From positions 24,801,583 through 24,865,582 of the forward strand of contig CM052359.1 of assembly GCA_028551475.1 (NCBI GenBank): a stretch of DNA of 64,000 bases, given 5' to 3'. Origin of the DNA: Casuarina equisetifolia (lineage: Eukaryota; Streptophyta; Magnoliopsida; Fagales; Casuarinaceae). A program made the position numbers and the translations under genes. Positions 1 through 10,030 of the stretch are shown in pieces. How positions within the stretch are numbered: position 1 is the stretch's first letter; each line of letters starts with the position of its first letter. The notes beneath the pieces were generated by a model. The model was not told where the DNA came from. It saw nothing but the letters and a program-made list of their open reading frames with translations, and did not search any database.

Positions 1-935
1 TCCTAGTTTATGTTGATAATATTATTTTTATAGAAAGTCTTCTAGCACTAATGTCAAAGATCCCTGACCAATTTAAAATTGAATTTGATATCAAGGATTT
101 AGTTGACTTACATTAGATTTTGGGAATTGAACCAAATATTTTACTACTAGCTTTTTTCTTCATTAGGCAAAATTTGCTCATGAAATAATTTTCCAAGCCC
201 AAATGAGTGAAGCTCAAAGGGTGTCTACATCATGCACAAGAAGTTATCCACCATCCATAAATGATGGTAAACCATACTCAGATCCCACATACTATTGCAA
301 TATTATTGGATCTCTTTAATATTTAACATTCATAAGGTGTCAATACATGCATGCCTTACTTTGACTCATTAGGCATTTGCAAAGCATATTTTACAATTTA
401 CAATCAACTCACCAAGATATGGAATCCAAATAACAAAAAATTAACCAATAACCTCCATGCATATTCTGATACTGGATGGGCTAATGATCATGATGATTGC
501 AAATCAATTGGGAGATTTTGTATTTTTCTTAGAATAAATATTATTTTTTGGAGTTCTAAAAAACAAAAGACTATTGCTCACTCTAGTACAAAAGTTGAGC
601 CAAAATATCTTGCTAATATTATTGCAAAACTTATTTGGATAGAAGCTCTATTACAAGATTTACATGTACAACAACTTAGTCCTCCCACATTATAGTGTGA
701 TAACTTATCAATATTATATCTAACATCCAATCTTGTTTTTCATGCAAAGGACAAAACATGTTGAAATTGATTTTCACTTTATTTGTGAGAGAATCAAAAC
801 AAAGAAATTTTCTATACATTTCATCATTTTTGTTGATTAAATAGTTGACATCTTTATAAAAAGTCTCTCCTCCACTCAAATCCACCTACTTTAAAATAAG
901 TTAATAATGCATAATGACATGGCAGCTTGTGGGGA
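1..935 (+). mobile_element. Decayed Ty1/copia polymerase remnant (RT C-terminus and RNase H)
   Basis: The window opens inside a copia reverse transcriptase. Frame 3 reads LVYVDNIIF, matching the YVDD catalytic motif with N for the second D, and then a FDIKDLVDLH*ILGIE segment that matches the family F-MKDLG-L-YFLGIE block. Further on are a DGKPYSDPTYY block, the RNase H block from about 450 to 700 (YSDTGWANDHDD, then FWSSKKQKTIAHSSTKVE), and a VDIFIKSLSS block at 843-875 that corresponds to the usual ADIFTKPLS end. Stops and frameshifts (for example at about 112-114 and between 170 and 330) show that it is dead. A purine-rich stretch (TTGTGGGGA) just before 936 is a plausible polypurine tract. 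The 5' part lies outside the window. Confidence 0.9.
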
Positions 936-1640
936 TGTTAAAATCAATAAAAAGTAACTACATGAATGCCATGTCAACAACATGTGGCGAAAGAAGATTG
1001 GAACGGGTGGACACTAGCTACTCATTTTTTAACACAAGTGCATATAATCCATGGGTGGACGCTAGCTACTCATTTTTTAACACAAGTGTATATAATCCAC
1101 GAGTGGACGTTTGCTACTCATTTTTTAACACAAGTGCATATAATCCACATGCGACATTATTGAAAACGGATGAGGCCCAGTGCAAAGACAAGTGAGTATA
1201 CTACATGAGCTTCATCTTCAACTTCTAGCTAGAATGGTGTTTCTTTCTCCTTCAATTCTAAATGTTCTAGTAAATGATTTAAGGTGATTTAAAAGGCATT
1301 TAAATTAGAACAAAATGGGCAATTGATTATAGTGGAAAATAGAAAGAATCATCAATTTCATTGATGAAATTTCAACCCTAAAATTTTAAACATTTAAGGC
1401 TCTTTATGCCTAATGTTTTTAGAATAAATTTTGTATAAGTTCCTCATAACTATGAGTTAATTTATGTTTAGTTTTTTATCACTATAAAAAGGTCATTCGA
1501 TTCTACTCTAAAATCATCCAAAAATACAAAGTATACTTCAATTCTCTATTTTTGTTTTCATTGTTCTATTTTCATTATATTGCTTTTTTTTCATACAAAT
1601 ATCTATAATTATTGTAGAAATTCTTGTTTTAACTATAAGG
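936..1640 (+). mobile_element. Candidate 3' LTR of the copia remnant
   Basis: Sequence begins TGTTAAAATC directly after the polypurine-like tract, where a copia 3' LTR is expected. A TATA-like CACTATAAAAAGG lies near 1481-1493, followed by T-rich sequence typical of an LTR promoter and polyadenylation region. The right end is uncertain: I found no clear CA end with a target duplication, so 1640 is an estimate. The interval contains a 48-bp triplication, listed separately. Confidence 0.55.
1005..1148 (+). repeat. Three tandem copies of a 48-bp unit
   Basis: Units start at 1005, 1053 and 1101 and share GGTGGACRCTAGCTACTCAT-like starts and ATAATCCA ends with a few substitutions. The period is exactly 48 bp, a multiple of three, so two frames stay open across it and give repetitive 16-residue peptides. 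This follows from the repeat and is not evidence of a gene, as the block sits inside the candidate LTR. Confidence 0.95.
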
Positions 1641-2199
1641 TTAATTTTACTTTAGTTGTAGTTCCAATATGAATTTGTGAACTTAGAAAAATTTTGTTAT
1701 GATGAATAGATTTCGTCTTATACAATTCTTTACCTTGGTAATCTTATTTTAACCATTTAAAGGATAAATAACAAACTCTTGGTGTAGGCCTTGTGGATCA
1801 TGTTAGAAATGCCTTTGTCTTTTGGACTTGTTAACATGACAGAGTGTTAAGATCCAATCCCCACAAATCAACATAATTACAATCATATGAATTCTTGAGG
1901 AAATTCAAGTAGAGTCTCCTTGTATTATTAAGCTCAATCGCAATCCAAACAAACACAACTAAATCCCAATTCCAAAACAACTAATGACAATTAAAAGGAC
2001 ATTGAACAATATGTTACTACCATGCTATCATACATTTTTTATGATGGAATTTTTCCTTTTCTTTTTAAAAAAATGTAGGTGGCACCACATCCATTTTATT
2101 ACTGAATGCTTTTTTTCCTAGATGAATGACATAAAAAAAAAATTGGTCATTTCATGTGTACGTAACCTACATGTCATTTTAGTGACAATTAACCTTTTG
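1641..2199. other. AT-rich spacer without a recognised feature
   Basis: No coding similarity, repeat structure or RNA gene was seen here. It may hold the LTR end and the left edge of the repeat array. Confidence 0.5.
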
Positions 2200-3129
2200 T
2201 ATATTTAGTTAGAAGAATGATAAATGATGTAATCTTGTAATTGATGCTTGATTTGCAAAGAAAAAAGTAACTTAAAATGGATTAAAAAAGCTCGGTTTCA
2301 AAAACTGATATAAAACACTTGATTTTCTAGGAGCCTAAAGTGGTCTCTTTGTGCGGATGGGTGAAAAGGATGTTGTGTAAGACTAAAGGAAATAGCATGT
2401 CATTCAATAGGGTTTTAGATGCAAATCAATTTAGTGATGAGTTTGTTGCTTTTCAAAGAAGAATGATACCAAAAATCGGTCAACAACAACTTCTATCAAT
2501 TTTTTGTAACCCACATGTTGTTTTAACTTTAGTTAACCTCTTGTATTTTTAGCAAGTAGAACGAAAAATGATGGAGTCTCCTAATTGAGACTTGATTGCA
2601 AAGGAAAAAGTAACAACAAATGGGTTGAAAAGCATGGTTTTCAAGAGTTATATAAAACAATTAGTTTAGGAGCTAAAAAGGGTACCCTTTTGGATATGGG
2701 TGAAAATGGTTATTGTTTTTGCTTGCATGGAAGAACATGTCATTCTTGATGATTTTTAACACAAATCAATGAGGTGATGTGTTTGAAGATTCTAAAAGAT
2801 GAATGATGCAAAAAAAAAAAAAAACAATGGCATATTTAGGTTCCATTTTTTTATTTGTATAGAAGTAGGGAAAAAACTTGCATGTCTTTTTTTTTTTTTA
2901 AAGGTAGTGGGGAAGTTACCAGCAAGTTTATTTCATAATAAAAAAAGTTGGACATAAACCATGCATGTCACTTTAAAAAGTGTAGAAATTGACAACTAAA
3001 CTTATCACATCACAATAAATAGAACATTTCCCTAGTCAACATCCTATTACACAAAAGAAATATATTAGAACCGAGCATTAGGGTGGTTTGTATCAAACAA
3101 ACCCTAGTTGATCCTACTTGAAGGCATTA

Positions 3130-3590
3130 AAAATCAAAACTGGTAAGGACGCTGCCATGTCATACATGAGCACTCATTGTATATTGTGACCTAGATTTGC
3201 TAACCTATATGCAACACAATTAACTTTATGGTAGACAAGATGCACATTACTTCTCATTCTGGTGATAAGGACAACACACTGCCCGATTACATATTTCGAC
3301 CTCCAAGGAGTTTTCCCAAGTTCCAGTAATACACTTAACCAAGTACATTGAGTCATATTCCAACCAATGAGATTCAAAACCCTTATTGCACATAATTGCA
3401 ACCTAGTGAAAAGGACATGTGCCTTTGCATGAGCATTGCATCCCATTCCAAAATCTATCTCGCACAACATCCTTTCTAGCACTTTTACCATCCTTGCTCG
3501 AGCCATCCATATTTAACTTCAGCTAACCGTCTAGTTGTGCCTCCCATTTCATCCATATCCCTTTGTTAGCTACCGTTAGAGAAATCTGAG
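3130..3590 (-). pseudogene. Degenerate RNase H-like (RVT_3 type) fragment, copy 1
   Basis: On the minus strand, reading from about 3590 downwards, the sequence gives a WEAQLDG*LKLNMDGSSKDGKS start that corresponds to the family W-PPP-GW-KLN-DGA block. After a frameshift the frame from 3506 to 3174 gives GMGCNAHAKAHV and later NLIGWNMTQC, ending with NCVAYRLANLGH, which matches the AN--AD-LA-LG end of plant RNase H domains from non-LTR retroelements. One stop (G*LK) and a frameshift near 3440 break it. No reverse transcriptase lies upstream, so it is an isolated domain. It is homologous to the fragment at 4480-5035. Confidence 0.8.
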
Positions 3591-4114
3591 TTCTTGCAAC
3601 CAAAGAGGTTAAGGACTCCAAAAACCTCGTTGGGATTAGCATGAGTTAACCTCTTGTATATTTGGCAAGCAAAATGATAAATTATGTGATCTCGTAATTG
3701 ATGCTCTATTTGCAAAGGAAAAGTAAATTAAAATGGGTCAAAACAACACAATTTCAAAAAGTGATATAAAACACTTGATTTCCCTTTAGAGATGGGAGAA
3801 AAGGATGGCTTACAGGATTGGAGGGAACGGCATGCCATTCAATATGGCATCTGATACAGATTAATTTAATGATGAGTTTGTTGCTTTTCAAAGTGAAATG
3901 ACGTAAGAAAATAGTCAATGACACATTTTGTTGATTTTGCGTAACCCATATGTCTTTTTAGCGTGAGTTAACCCTTTATATTTTTGGCGAGCAAAAAATA
4001 AATGATGGAGTCTCCTAATTAAGACTCAATTGGCAAAGAAAAAAGTAACAAGAAATGGATTGAAAAAACATGGTTTTTAAGAAGCTTAAAGGGGTACCCT
4101 TTTGGAGATGGATG

Positions 4115-4380
4115 AAAGGAAGTGTAGGTGTAGGTAGTGGTTAGGGGACGCCAGCTCCAGCAGCCATACTGGCACCAAAGAGGCCAGAAGTTTCAGGAGT
4201 TTAAATTTGAAAAAAGTTGGGAGTATTCCTTGAGGAGAGAGAAAATCTGGGTTTGGGGTTTTTCTTCAACAGCACGTTTAGATTTAACGATTTATGTTAT
4301 TTTATTCTTTTTAAAGTATAACAGGGACGGTATTGTAGGCCTTTATTATTAACTCCAAACTAGACGTAAGCCATGTTTGT
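4115..4380. other. Non-array insert of unknown origin
   Basis: Between the palindrome box at about 4082 and the second RNase H copy lies higher-GC sequence that does not match the repeat monomers (around GGACGCCAGCTCCAGCAGCC). An open frame at 4137-4352 shows no recognised motif. It may be part of a mobile element carried with the RNase H fragment. Confidence 0.3.
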
Positions 4381-4479
4381 GATTTTAAATAAGAGTAGGG
4401 TGAGAAAGACTAATCAACTCTAACCCTGCCCCTACAACAAAACACATTACGACAAAAGAAAAAAGAAAAAAACTTTCAA

Positions 4480-5035
4480 GGTGGTTTATACCTTTCCACA
4501 CCCAACTAATTCTACCTAGGAGAATCGTAAATATCCAATACTAATAAGCTAATATGGTCAATGACTCTAAGTTCTCTTTTTGCGTGACTTAGCTTAACCA
4601 ATCGATCAACAACATGATTACCTTGTCGTTACACATGGTAGATTCTGCAACCTGCATTCAGTAGACTTTGACACTATCTAATAGCATAATACAACATCCA
4701 AGGAGCTTGCCATCGCTGCTTAATATAGTTAACAGTAAATAAAGAATCTGACTTAATAGCATGTGGAGTGGTGCTCTTCTTCTTGCATAACTCTAGGCCC
4801 TGTTAAATTGCATGCACTTCTGCATGGGCGTTACAAACTCTTCCCAGGTTAACAGCATAAGCAAATACCATGTTACCACTGCTATCGCGAAATATACCAC
4901 CGCCTGCACTTTGGCCATTTTTGCATGCGCCATCAACATTCAATTTGAGCAGACCAAGCGGGGGAGGGGACCATTTTACCATGATACTACACCTAGAAGA
5001 AATGCTGATAATTGGAATCCAAAGCACTCGTAAGG
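4480..5035 (-). pseudogene. Degenerate RNase H-like (RVT_3 type) fragment, copy 2
   Basis: The minus strand from about 4985 reads VKWSPPPLGLLKLNVDGACK, then GGGIFRDSSGN, AVNLGRVCNAHAEVHAI and, past a stop, QGLELCKKK, IKSDSLFTVNYI, GCRIYHV*RQGNHVVDRLVKL. This is the full order of the plant RNase H-like domain of non-LTR elements, with the N-DGA and FRD blocks clear. In-frame stops follow AEVHAI, YYAIR and IYHV, so it cannot make a full product. It keeps more of the N-terminal half than copy 1 and is broken at different sites, so the two decayed independently after duplication. Confidence 0.88.
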
Positions 5036-5657
5036 ATACTTGGTCCTAAAGCTTGCTAGATTTAGGGTTTTTTAAGGTTTAGGTTTTAAGGTTTATTAAG
5101 GTTTGGGTTTTCCTTTTTCTTCAATAAAAAAAAGTGAACAGTCCCAAACATCACAAAAAAATCTGTCAATGAGACATTTTTGTGTGTGTACATAACCCAC
5201 AAGTTGTTTTAGCATAAGTAACCTCTTGTATATTTAGCAATCAAAACAATAAATGATGTAATCTCGTAATTGACGCTTAATTTGCAAAGGAAAAAGTAAA
5301 TTGAAATGGGTTAGAAAAATAAAGTTTCCAAAAGTGAAATAAAGCACTTGATTTTCCTAGAACTTAAAGGGGTACCCTTTTGAGGATAAGTGAAAAGAAT
5401 TTCGTATTAGATTGGAGAGAATAGGATGCCATTCAATAGGGCATCTAATACAAGTTAATTTAGTGATGAGTTTGTGGCAGCTTTTCATAGTCAAATGATG
5501 CAAAAAAAATTGGTCAACAACAGGTGTTATCGATTTTATGTATCCCACTTCTTGTTTTAGCATGAGTTAATTTCTTGTATATTTAGCTCTTTGGAGATGG
5601 GTTAAAAAAAGCAAAGTTTTAAAAAGTGATATAAAACTCTTGTTTTTCTAGGAGCTT

Positions 5658-5673
5658 AAAGGGGTACCCCTTT
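5658..5673. repeat. Perfect 16-bp palindrome in an array monomer
   Basis: AAAGGGGTACCCCTTT is its own reverse complement. Variants of the same box recur in most monomers of both arrays, e.g. AAAAGGGTACCCTTTT near 2684 and degenerate forms near 4087, 5366, 51447, 51937 and 52615. Confidence 0.95.
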
Positions 5674-6085
5674 GAAGGTGGATGAAAAGGTTGTCATGTA
5701 GGATTGGATGGACAACATGCCATTTTGTCAATTTAGTGATGAGTTTGTTGCTTTTCAAAGTTGAATGATGCAAAAAAAAAAAAAAATTACTCAACAACAC
5801 ATTTTGTCAATTTTGTGTAACCAACATGTTATTTTAGTGTGAGTTAACCTCTTGTATTTTTAGCTAACAGAATGATAAATGATAGTCATTGAGACTTGAT
5901 TTGTAAAGGAAAAGCTAATAAGAAATGGGTTGGAAAAGCACAATTTCCAAGAATTATATAAAACAATTGGTTTTGCAAGGGTACCCCTTTGGAGATGGAT
6001 GAAAAGGATGTCATGTAGAATTAGAGGGAATAGCATGCCATTCACTGGGGTATTGGATGCAAATCAATTTAGCGATGAGTATGTG

Positions 6086-6560
6086 GAAACTCCATCATAT
6101 ATAAGCCGTTTGATTTCTACTTCGGAAAATCCAACCAACCCCAAAGACATCTTGCTTCCATCAAGGGTTCAAACCCTGCAGATTGCCAGTAGGCTTCGTG
6201 ATGACCCCGATGCCATTAAATTAGCCTCTAGTGGCTACAGCAATAACGTCCGGGAGATCCCGACTGCGGTTCTTTATCCATCTTCCTTTGACGATTGCAA
6301 GCTTCAGAAAGTTTTACCAGAGCAATCCGATTCTGTTTAGAATTGCAGCGAGAGGCCAGGGCCATTGCGTTCGAGGATAGGCAATGGCTCGTAATGGTGT
6401 TGTGGTGGACATGATATTTTTGAAAAAGCATAGAAATGAGAACGGGATTAGAGTCTCCAGGAGCCCTTCGATGGGGTTACATGCTGCTTTTGACGGCAAG
6501 CACCTTTTGGGTTGATCTATTGCATGCCACTATTGAACATGCACATGCACCGGTCGCTTG
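6086..6560 (+). pseudogene. Cytokinin dehydrogenase (CKX) N-terminal fragment, broken
   Basis: The plus strand gives RDDPDAIKLASSGYSNNV, then IPTAVLYPSSFDD, and after a one-base frame change near 6295 FRIAARGQGHCVRG*AMARNG, VVVDM and GIRVSRSPSMG; a further shift gives WVDLLHATIEHAHAP. This order is the FAD-binding half of plant cytokinin oxidase/dehydrogenases, including the R-GQGH motif whose His binds FAD covalently in the family. At least two frameshifts and one stop (RG*AMARNG) inactivate it, and the substrate-binding half is absent. An open frame runs from the array monomer (from 5930) into the CKX segment, but this is chance read-through. It is either a fragment left by a broken local gene or one carried in by a mobile element. 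Confidence 0.9.
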
Positions 6561-7117
6561 TTAGTAATAGCAGACTTATTAATTCTGCAGCTATAAGCAA
6601 GAAATATAAAAAGGTTTTGTTAAATAACTAATATTTTTGTAACTCGTACGATTTTGAAATTACTGGGGATTGAACTAGCAGTCTGAACCCCTGAGTGTAA
6701 TAATCAACCCTCATTAACTAGCATCTTTGGAATTTATCAATAAGTGAAACCTCGTCTACACTTGATGAAAGAGAGAAATAAAGAAGAGTTAAGAAGATAT
6801 TCTTTTTCTAAGCTAAAAGGTTTAAGGAACACAAAATGTGTAACGATTAGAAAGCCAATTCTATCCAAAACAGCTGAGAAATTGGTCATCTTTAAAACTT
6901 TCGATGTCTAACATAATAACTTGTAGTTAATCCAATGTAACTACCAAAATTGTCATAATTTGTGGTTTAGCTAATTAGTAGAGACTCTAATTGTAAGATT
7001 TGAGATTTAATACCCTACTTACATAAGTTAGGAGTGTACATTGTAATATTAAAAAGAAAAAAAAATTCCACGTAACTGCGACTTGCTACGTAGAAAGCAG
7101 ACAAACTTTAATAGTTT
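6561..7117. other. AT-rich spacer, no gene seen
   Basis: No coding similarity, repeat or RNA gene was recognised between the CKX fragment and the first copy of the direct duplication. Confidence 0.5.
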
Positions 7118-7390
7118 TTGCCAAAACGTGGTTTAACGCTACTTTGGTTGGTTGGTGGGAGCAGGTAATAGCTCAAAACTTAGAGAGGAAAATAGAAATG
7201 TATAAGGAAGTCAGTGGTTCAAAGACCAGGGAAATGTTTCACATGGAACGAATGCCCTTTCTATTTCATCAAAAGTTGATGTTTTGTGTTGCTTTGAAGA
7301 CTTTCCCTTGCCTAGTTAGACCATTTCGCTTACTTAGGATCATATGGGTTCATCTGTTCTTTACTCTGTCTTGGTATGCCAATGGTAGAA
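7118..7390 (+). repeat. Direct duplication, left copy
   Basis: Shares with 8353-8580 a series of landmarks: GGTTTAACGCTACTTTGGTTG, GTAATAGCTCAAAACTTA, TTTCTATTTCATCAAAAGTT, TTTTGTGTTGCTTTGAAGAC and GTATGCCAATGGT. Copies differ by many substitutions and small indels, so the duplication is old. No product is recognised. Confidence 0.8.
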
Positions 7391-8352
7391 AACGATGCTA
7401 ACATCTATAAGATCTTATAAAAAATCTAAAGGAAAATAACAAATTAGACAAAAATACTATCCCCACGGAAAGTCGATATAGCAACTCAAAGCAAGAGCTC
7501 ACAAACACAAAAGAAGATGCGCAAAAGAAAGGTGACCCATGCTCAATCCATGGATAAGAGAAAGAGAATGCAAAATGAAACATGGAAAGCAAGAAAATCC
7601 CTAATTAAAAAAGTAGGGTAAACTTGTTGGTTCTCTTTTTATTCTTATTCAAGGAAATAAGAACACAAACTGTTACCCGTAAATGAAAAGATGAAAAGCA
7701 GGAAGGAGAAAAAGAATCTGTGGCGTACGGAACCTGGTGGTTTATCTTATTATCTATCCGCTTGTACTGAACCCTACCCTTCCCCATCTCTCTCTTTCTC
7801 AAAAGAGAAACAGAAGAACACAAGGAAGCAGAAGCGAGAGAGAGAGAGGGTTAATGTGCTTTTCTTCCCCGTGCCAAATGCGAAGTTCTTTGAAAAAACA
7901 TGTTGACATATATACAGATGGGAATGGTAAGGAAAAAGGTAGAAGGAAGCGGCTTAGGAAATAGCAAAAAACAAGTGAAGTTTTTACAACCGTGTTCTCG
8001 ACTTACGATTCGTCAAAGGTACGACAGAGATCGATCATGTACGGCAGGATCGATTATGCCTAACACATCACAAATTAAAGGTACCTTTTATCCCGGTTGT
8101 GATGGGGCATGGGAGCAAGATATGTCGCTGTAGCGTCCGGAGGAGGCAAGCAGTGGTTTCAGTATCAAATCAGCTTCCTGAAAAAGGTGTCAACAGATCC
8201 AACAGCAGCGAGATTTTCTGTCTCAGAGAGAGCAAAACATGGACGGTCCGGATGAAAAAGAATGGGCACTTGAATGCTTGGCGATGGATTCACTTCCCGA
8301 GACATTGTTGAATGACATGACATGCCACAGCAGGAAAAATTTTCGGCTTTTG
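7391..8352. other. Unrecognised segment between the duplicated copies
   Basis: It contains short open frames on both strands (for example 7900-8133 and 8099-8311) with no motif I recognise, and a CT/GA-rich stretch near 7785-7845. The higher GC of 7970-8340 compared with its flanks suggests it may be part of a decayed gene or transcript, but I cannot identify it. Confidence 0.35.
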
Positions 8353-8580
8353 GCAAGAACTGGTTTTAACGCTGCTTTGGTTGGTGGATCTGGTAACAGC
8401 TCAAAACTTAAAAGGAAAAATAAAAATAGTTAGGAACTCTGCTTCAAAGACTCGAGAAAATCCCTTTCTATTTCGTCAAAAGTTGAAGTTTTGTGTTGCT
8501 TTGAAGACTTTCCTATGCTTTGTTAGACCCCATTTCGTTTGTTCTTTACTCTGTTTTGGCATGCCAATGGTGTAGTTGTT
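8353..8580 (+). repeat. Direct duplication, right copy
   Basis: Diverged second copy of 7118-7390, about 1.2 kb downstream and in the same orientation. It lacks about 45 bases relative to the left copy. Confidence 0.8.
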
Positions 8581-8929
8581 GTGTTATTGTAGGTCTCTCG
8601 AGTTCTTAAATACTGTAATTCTAGAAGCTTGATTGCTGTTCCTCAAGGTGAAAATATGGGCTTTGTGAGTCGAAGTGTTTCCATTTTTTACGAGGTAACT
8701 TAACGTTTCCCATTTTTGGTTTCTTAACCTTTCTCTTTAGTGAGTGGAGAGCAGTTCCATGCATGTTGTACATATTGGTTCCGTGGATAACATCATGTTT
8801 TTGATTTACTATTTATCTGAGTAGCTATTCTGTGATATACATCTACGGGTATTATCAATATGAGTTTATTGAATCACATCATATCTTTTGACATGGTAGA
8901 TGTAGGGTCCTAAGTATCTAAGAAGGAGA
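8581..8929. other. Spacer without a recognised feature
   Basis: AT-rich sequence with no coding similarity or repeat that I can support. If the copia tail at 8998-9176 kept its LTR, the LTR would extend into this interval. Confidence 0.4.
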
Positions 8930-9176
8930 AGTTGAATTAAGTGTCTCCTTTAATACTTCCTACAAGCTGCTGTGCTGAGTAGACTCCTTTAATATTCCCC
9001 ACAAGTTGATGGACCAGGATGGACCCGTACAAGGTGAAAATGTGTGGTGGAGAGTCCTTTAGTGAAAACATCTACAATCTATGCTTGTGTGGTGGAGAGT
9101 CCTTTAGTGAAAACATCTACAATCTATGCTTGTGTGGTGGAGAGTCCTTTTGTGAAAACATCTACAATCTATGCTT
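8930..9176 (-). mobile_element. Tail of a minus-strand copia element
   Basis: On the minus strand, 9176 downwards reads IVDVFTKGLSTT, the conserved end of copia RNase H (ADIFTKGLS), present three times in tandem. It is followed by a CAACTTGTGGGGAATATTAA stretch that looks like a polypurine tract and LTR start near 8997. A second similar stretch (CTTGTAGGAAGTATTAAAGG) near 8945-8970 suggests local duplication of the tract. Nothing upstream in the pol frame remains. Confidence 0.65.
9041..9175 (+). repeat. Three tandem copies of a 45-bp unit
   Basis: Units begin at 9041, 9086 and 9131 and are almost identical; the third has T for A after the GTCCTTT. On the minus strand each unit carries the copia VDVFTKGLS end motif. 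Confidence 0.97.
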
Positions 9177-9591
9177 GGAAGAGATGAAGCAAATCTAAAG
9201 CTAATGCAAGTCAATGCATTTTTGTATAAAATAATAGTCAATTTTAATGTGTTTAATACAATTATAAAAAATTACAAAAAAAAATAATGAATTATGGATT
9301 GACATTCAATTTTAAAGTAATAATTCACAATAAAATTGTATCATTCTACAATATGAACTTCTTATTATATATATATTTTATTGATTAAAAAGCCTTTAAC
9401 AATTTTATAGCGTCCTTGCATTTGGGAACTCAAAAGGGAAGACCTTTCCTTTGCACAAATTCACAGAGGGTAAGTCTTTCACCAATTTGAGCAAAACCCT
9501 AGCTACTGCTGCAAAACGAACAGAGATGTTTGCAGCCTTCAAACATAAATGTGACCATTGTGAAAGGCAAAATAGAGACCACTAGCAATCT
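9177..9591. other. AT-rich spacer, no gene seen
   Basis: Includes the run ATATATATATTTTATTGATT near 9366. No supported feature. Confidence 0.5.
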
Positions 9592-10030
9592 GTCATGACC
9601 CGAGATTGTGGCAGAGATTTGGGTTTACAAGGGACAAGTGTTATTTCTAGTTTAAATAAAATAGAACTCGATTGGCCTTCACCTCTAAGGCTTGTTACAT
9701 AGTAGTTGAATTTTTTACTTTTCTTGACATTTAATATTAGAACTAACCTCACATTAAGTTCAAAATCTAAAATGGGTGACTCATGAAAAAAGAGCTACCT
9801 GACGCATAAACATCATGAGTGGATCTGAAGAGACGCCAAAACATCACAAATAGGGCCAAGGTAGAGCCACCATAGAATAGGCCGTTGTATTCATTGATCG
9901 TGGAGTGTCATGACCTAAGACCATAATAAGGTTTTGGGTTTATAGTGGCCCAAGCACTTCCGGTTTAAATAAAATGAAACTAAATTAGCCTTGAACTCAA
10001 AAGCTTTTGGCATAATAGTTGAGTTTCTAA
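9592..10030 (+). repeat. Pair of LTR-like direct repeats (about 120 bp, 315 bp apart)
   Basis: 9592-9712 and 9907-10027 both begin TGTCATGACC and share TTTGGGTTTAYA, a TTTAAATAAAATRRAACT box, a GGCCTT/GCCTT box and ATAGTTGARTTT. TGTCATGACC resembles the starts of some Ty3/gypsy LTRs. The two may be LTR starts from a nested or collapsed element; no internal coding region is seen. Confidence 0.5.

Larger units (their letters stand above)
2200..6085 (+). repeat. Left tandem-repeat array, monomers of about 0.29-0.34 kb
   Basis: A recurring block carries these landmarks in order: a GTAATCTCGTAATTGATGCT-type or GAGTCTCCTAATTGAGACTT-type start, TTGCAAAGGAAAAAGTAA, RTATAAAACACTTG, a GGGTACCC-centred palindrome, a GATGGGTGAAAAGGATG box, CAAATYAATTTAGTGATGAG and TAACCCACATGTTGTTTTAG. 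Palindrome boxes or their remnants fall near 2332, 2676, 3786, 4082, 5360, 5652 and 5976, giving local spacings of about 290-345 bp. Two monomer types alternate (type A starts near 2232, 3688 and 5258; type B near 2573, 4008 and 5882). RNase H-like fragments and one unrelated insert interrupt the array. No coding function is apparent. Confidence 0.8.

Noticed and set aside
914..1195. Open frames encoding 16-residue repeats as a repeat-rich small protein
   Set aside because: The frames stay open only because a 48-bp tandem repeat lies in a candidate LTR; no start context or homology supports a protein.
5050..5110. Interstitial telomere array
   Set aside because: Only one TTTAGGG is present; the rest is loosely AAGGTTT-like and not periodic at 7 bp.
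5930..6340. A 136-residue fusion protein of repeat and CKX sequence
   Set aside because: The frame runs from a repeat monomer into a frameshifted CKX fragment and stops early; a chance read-through.
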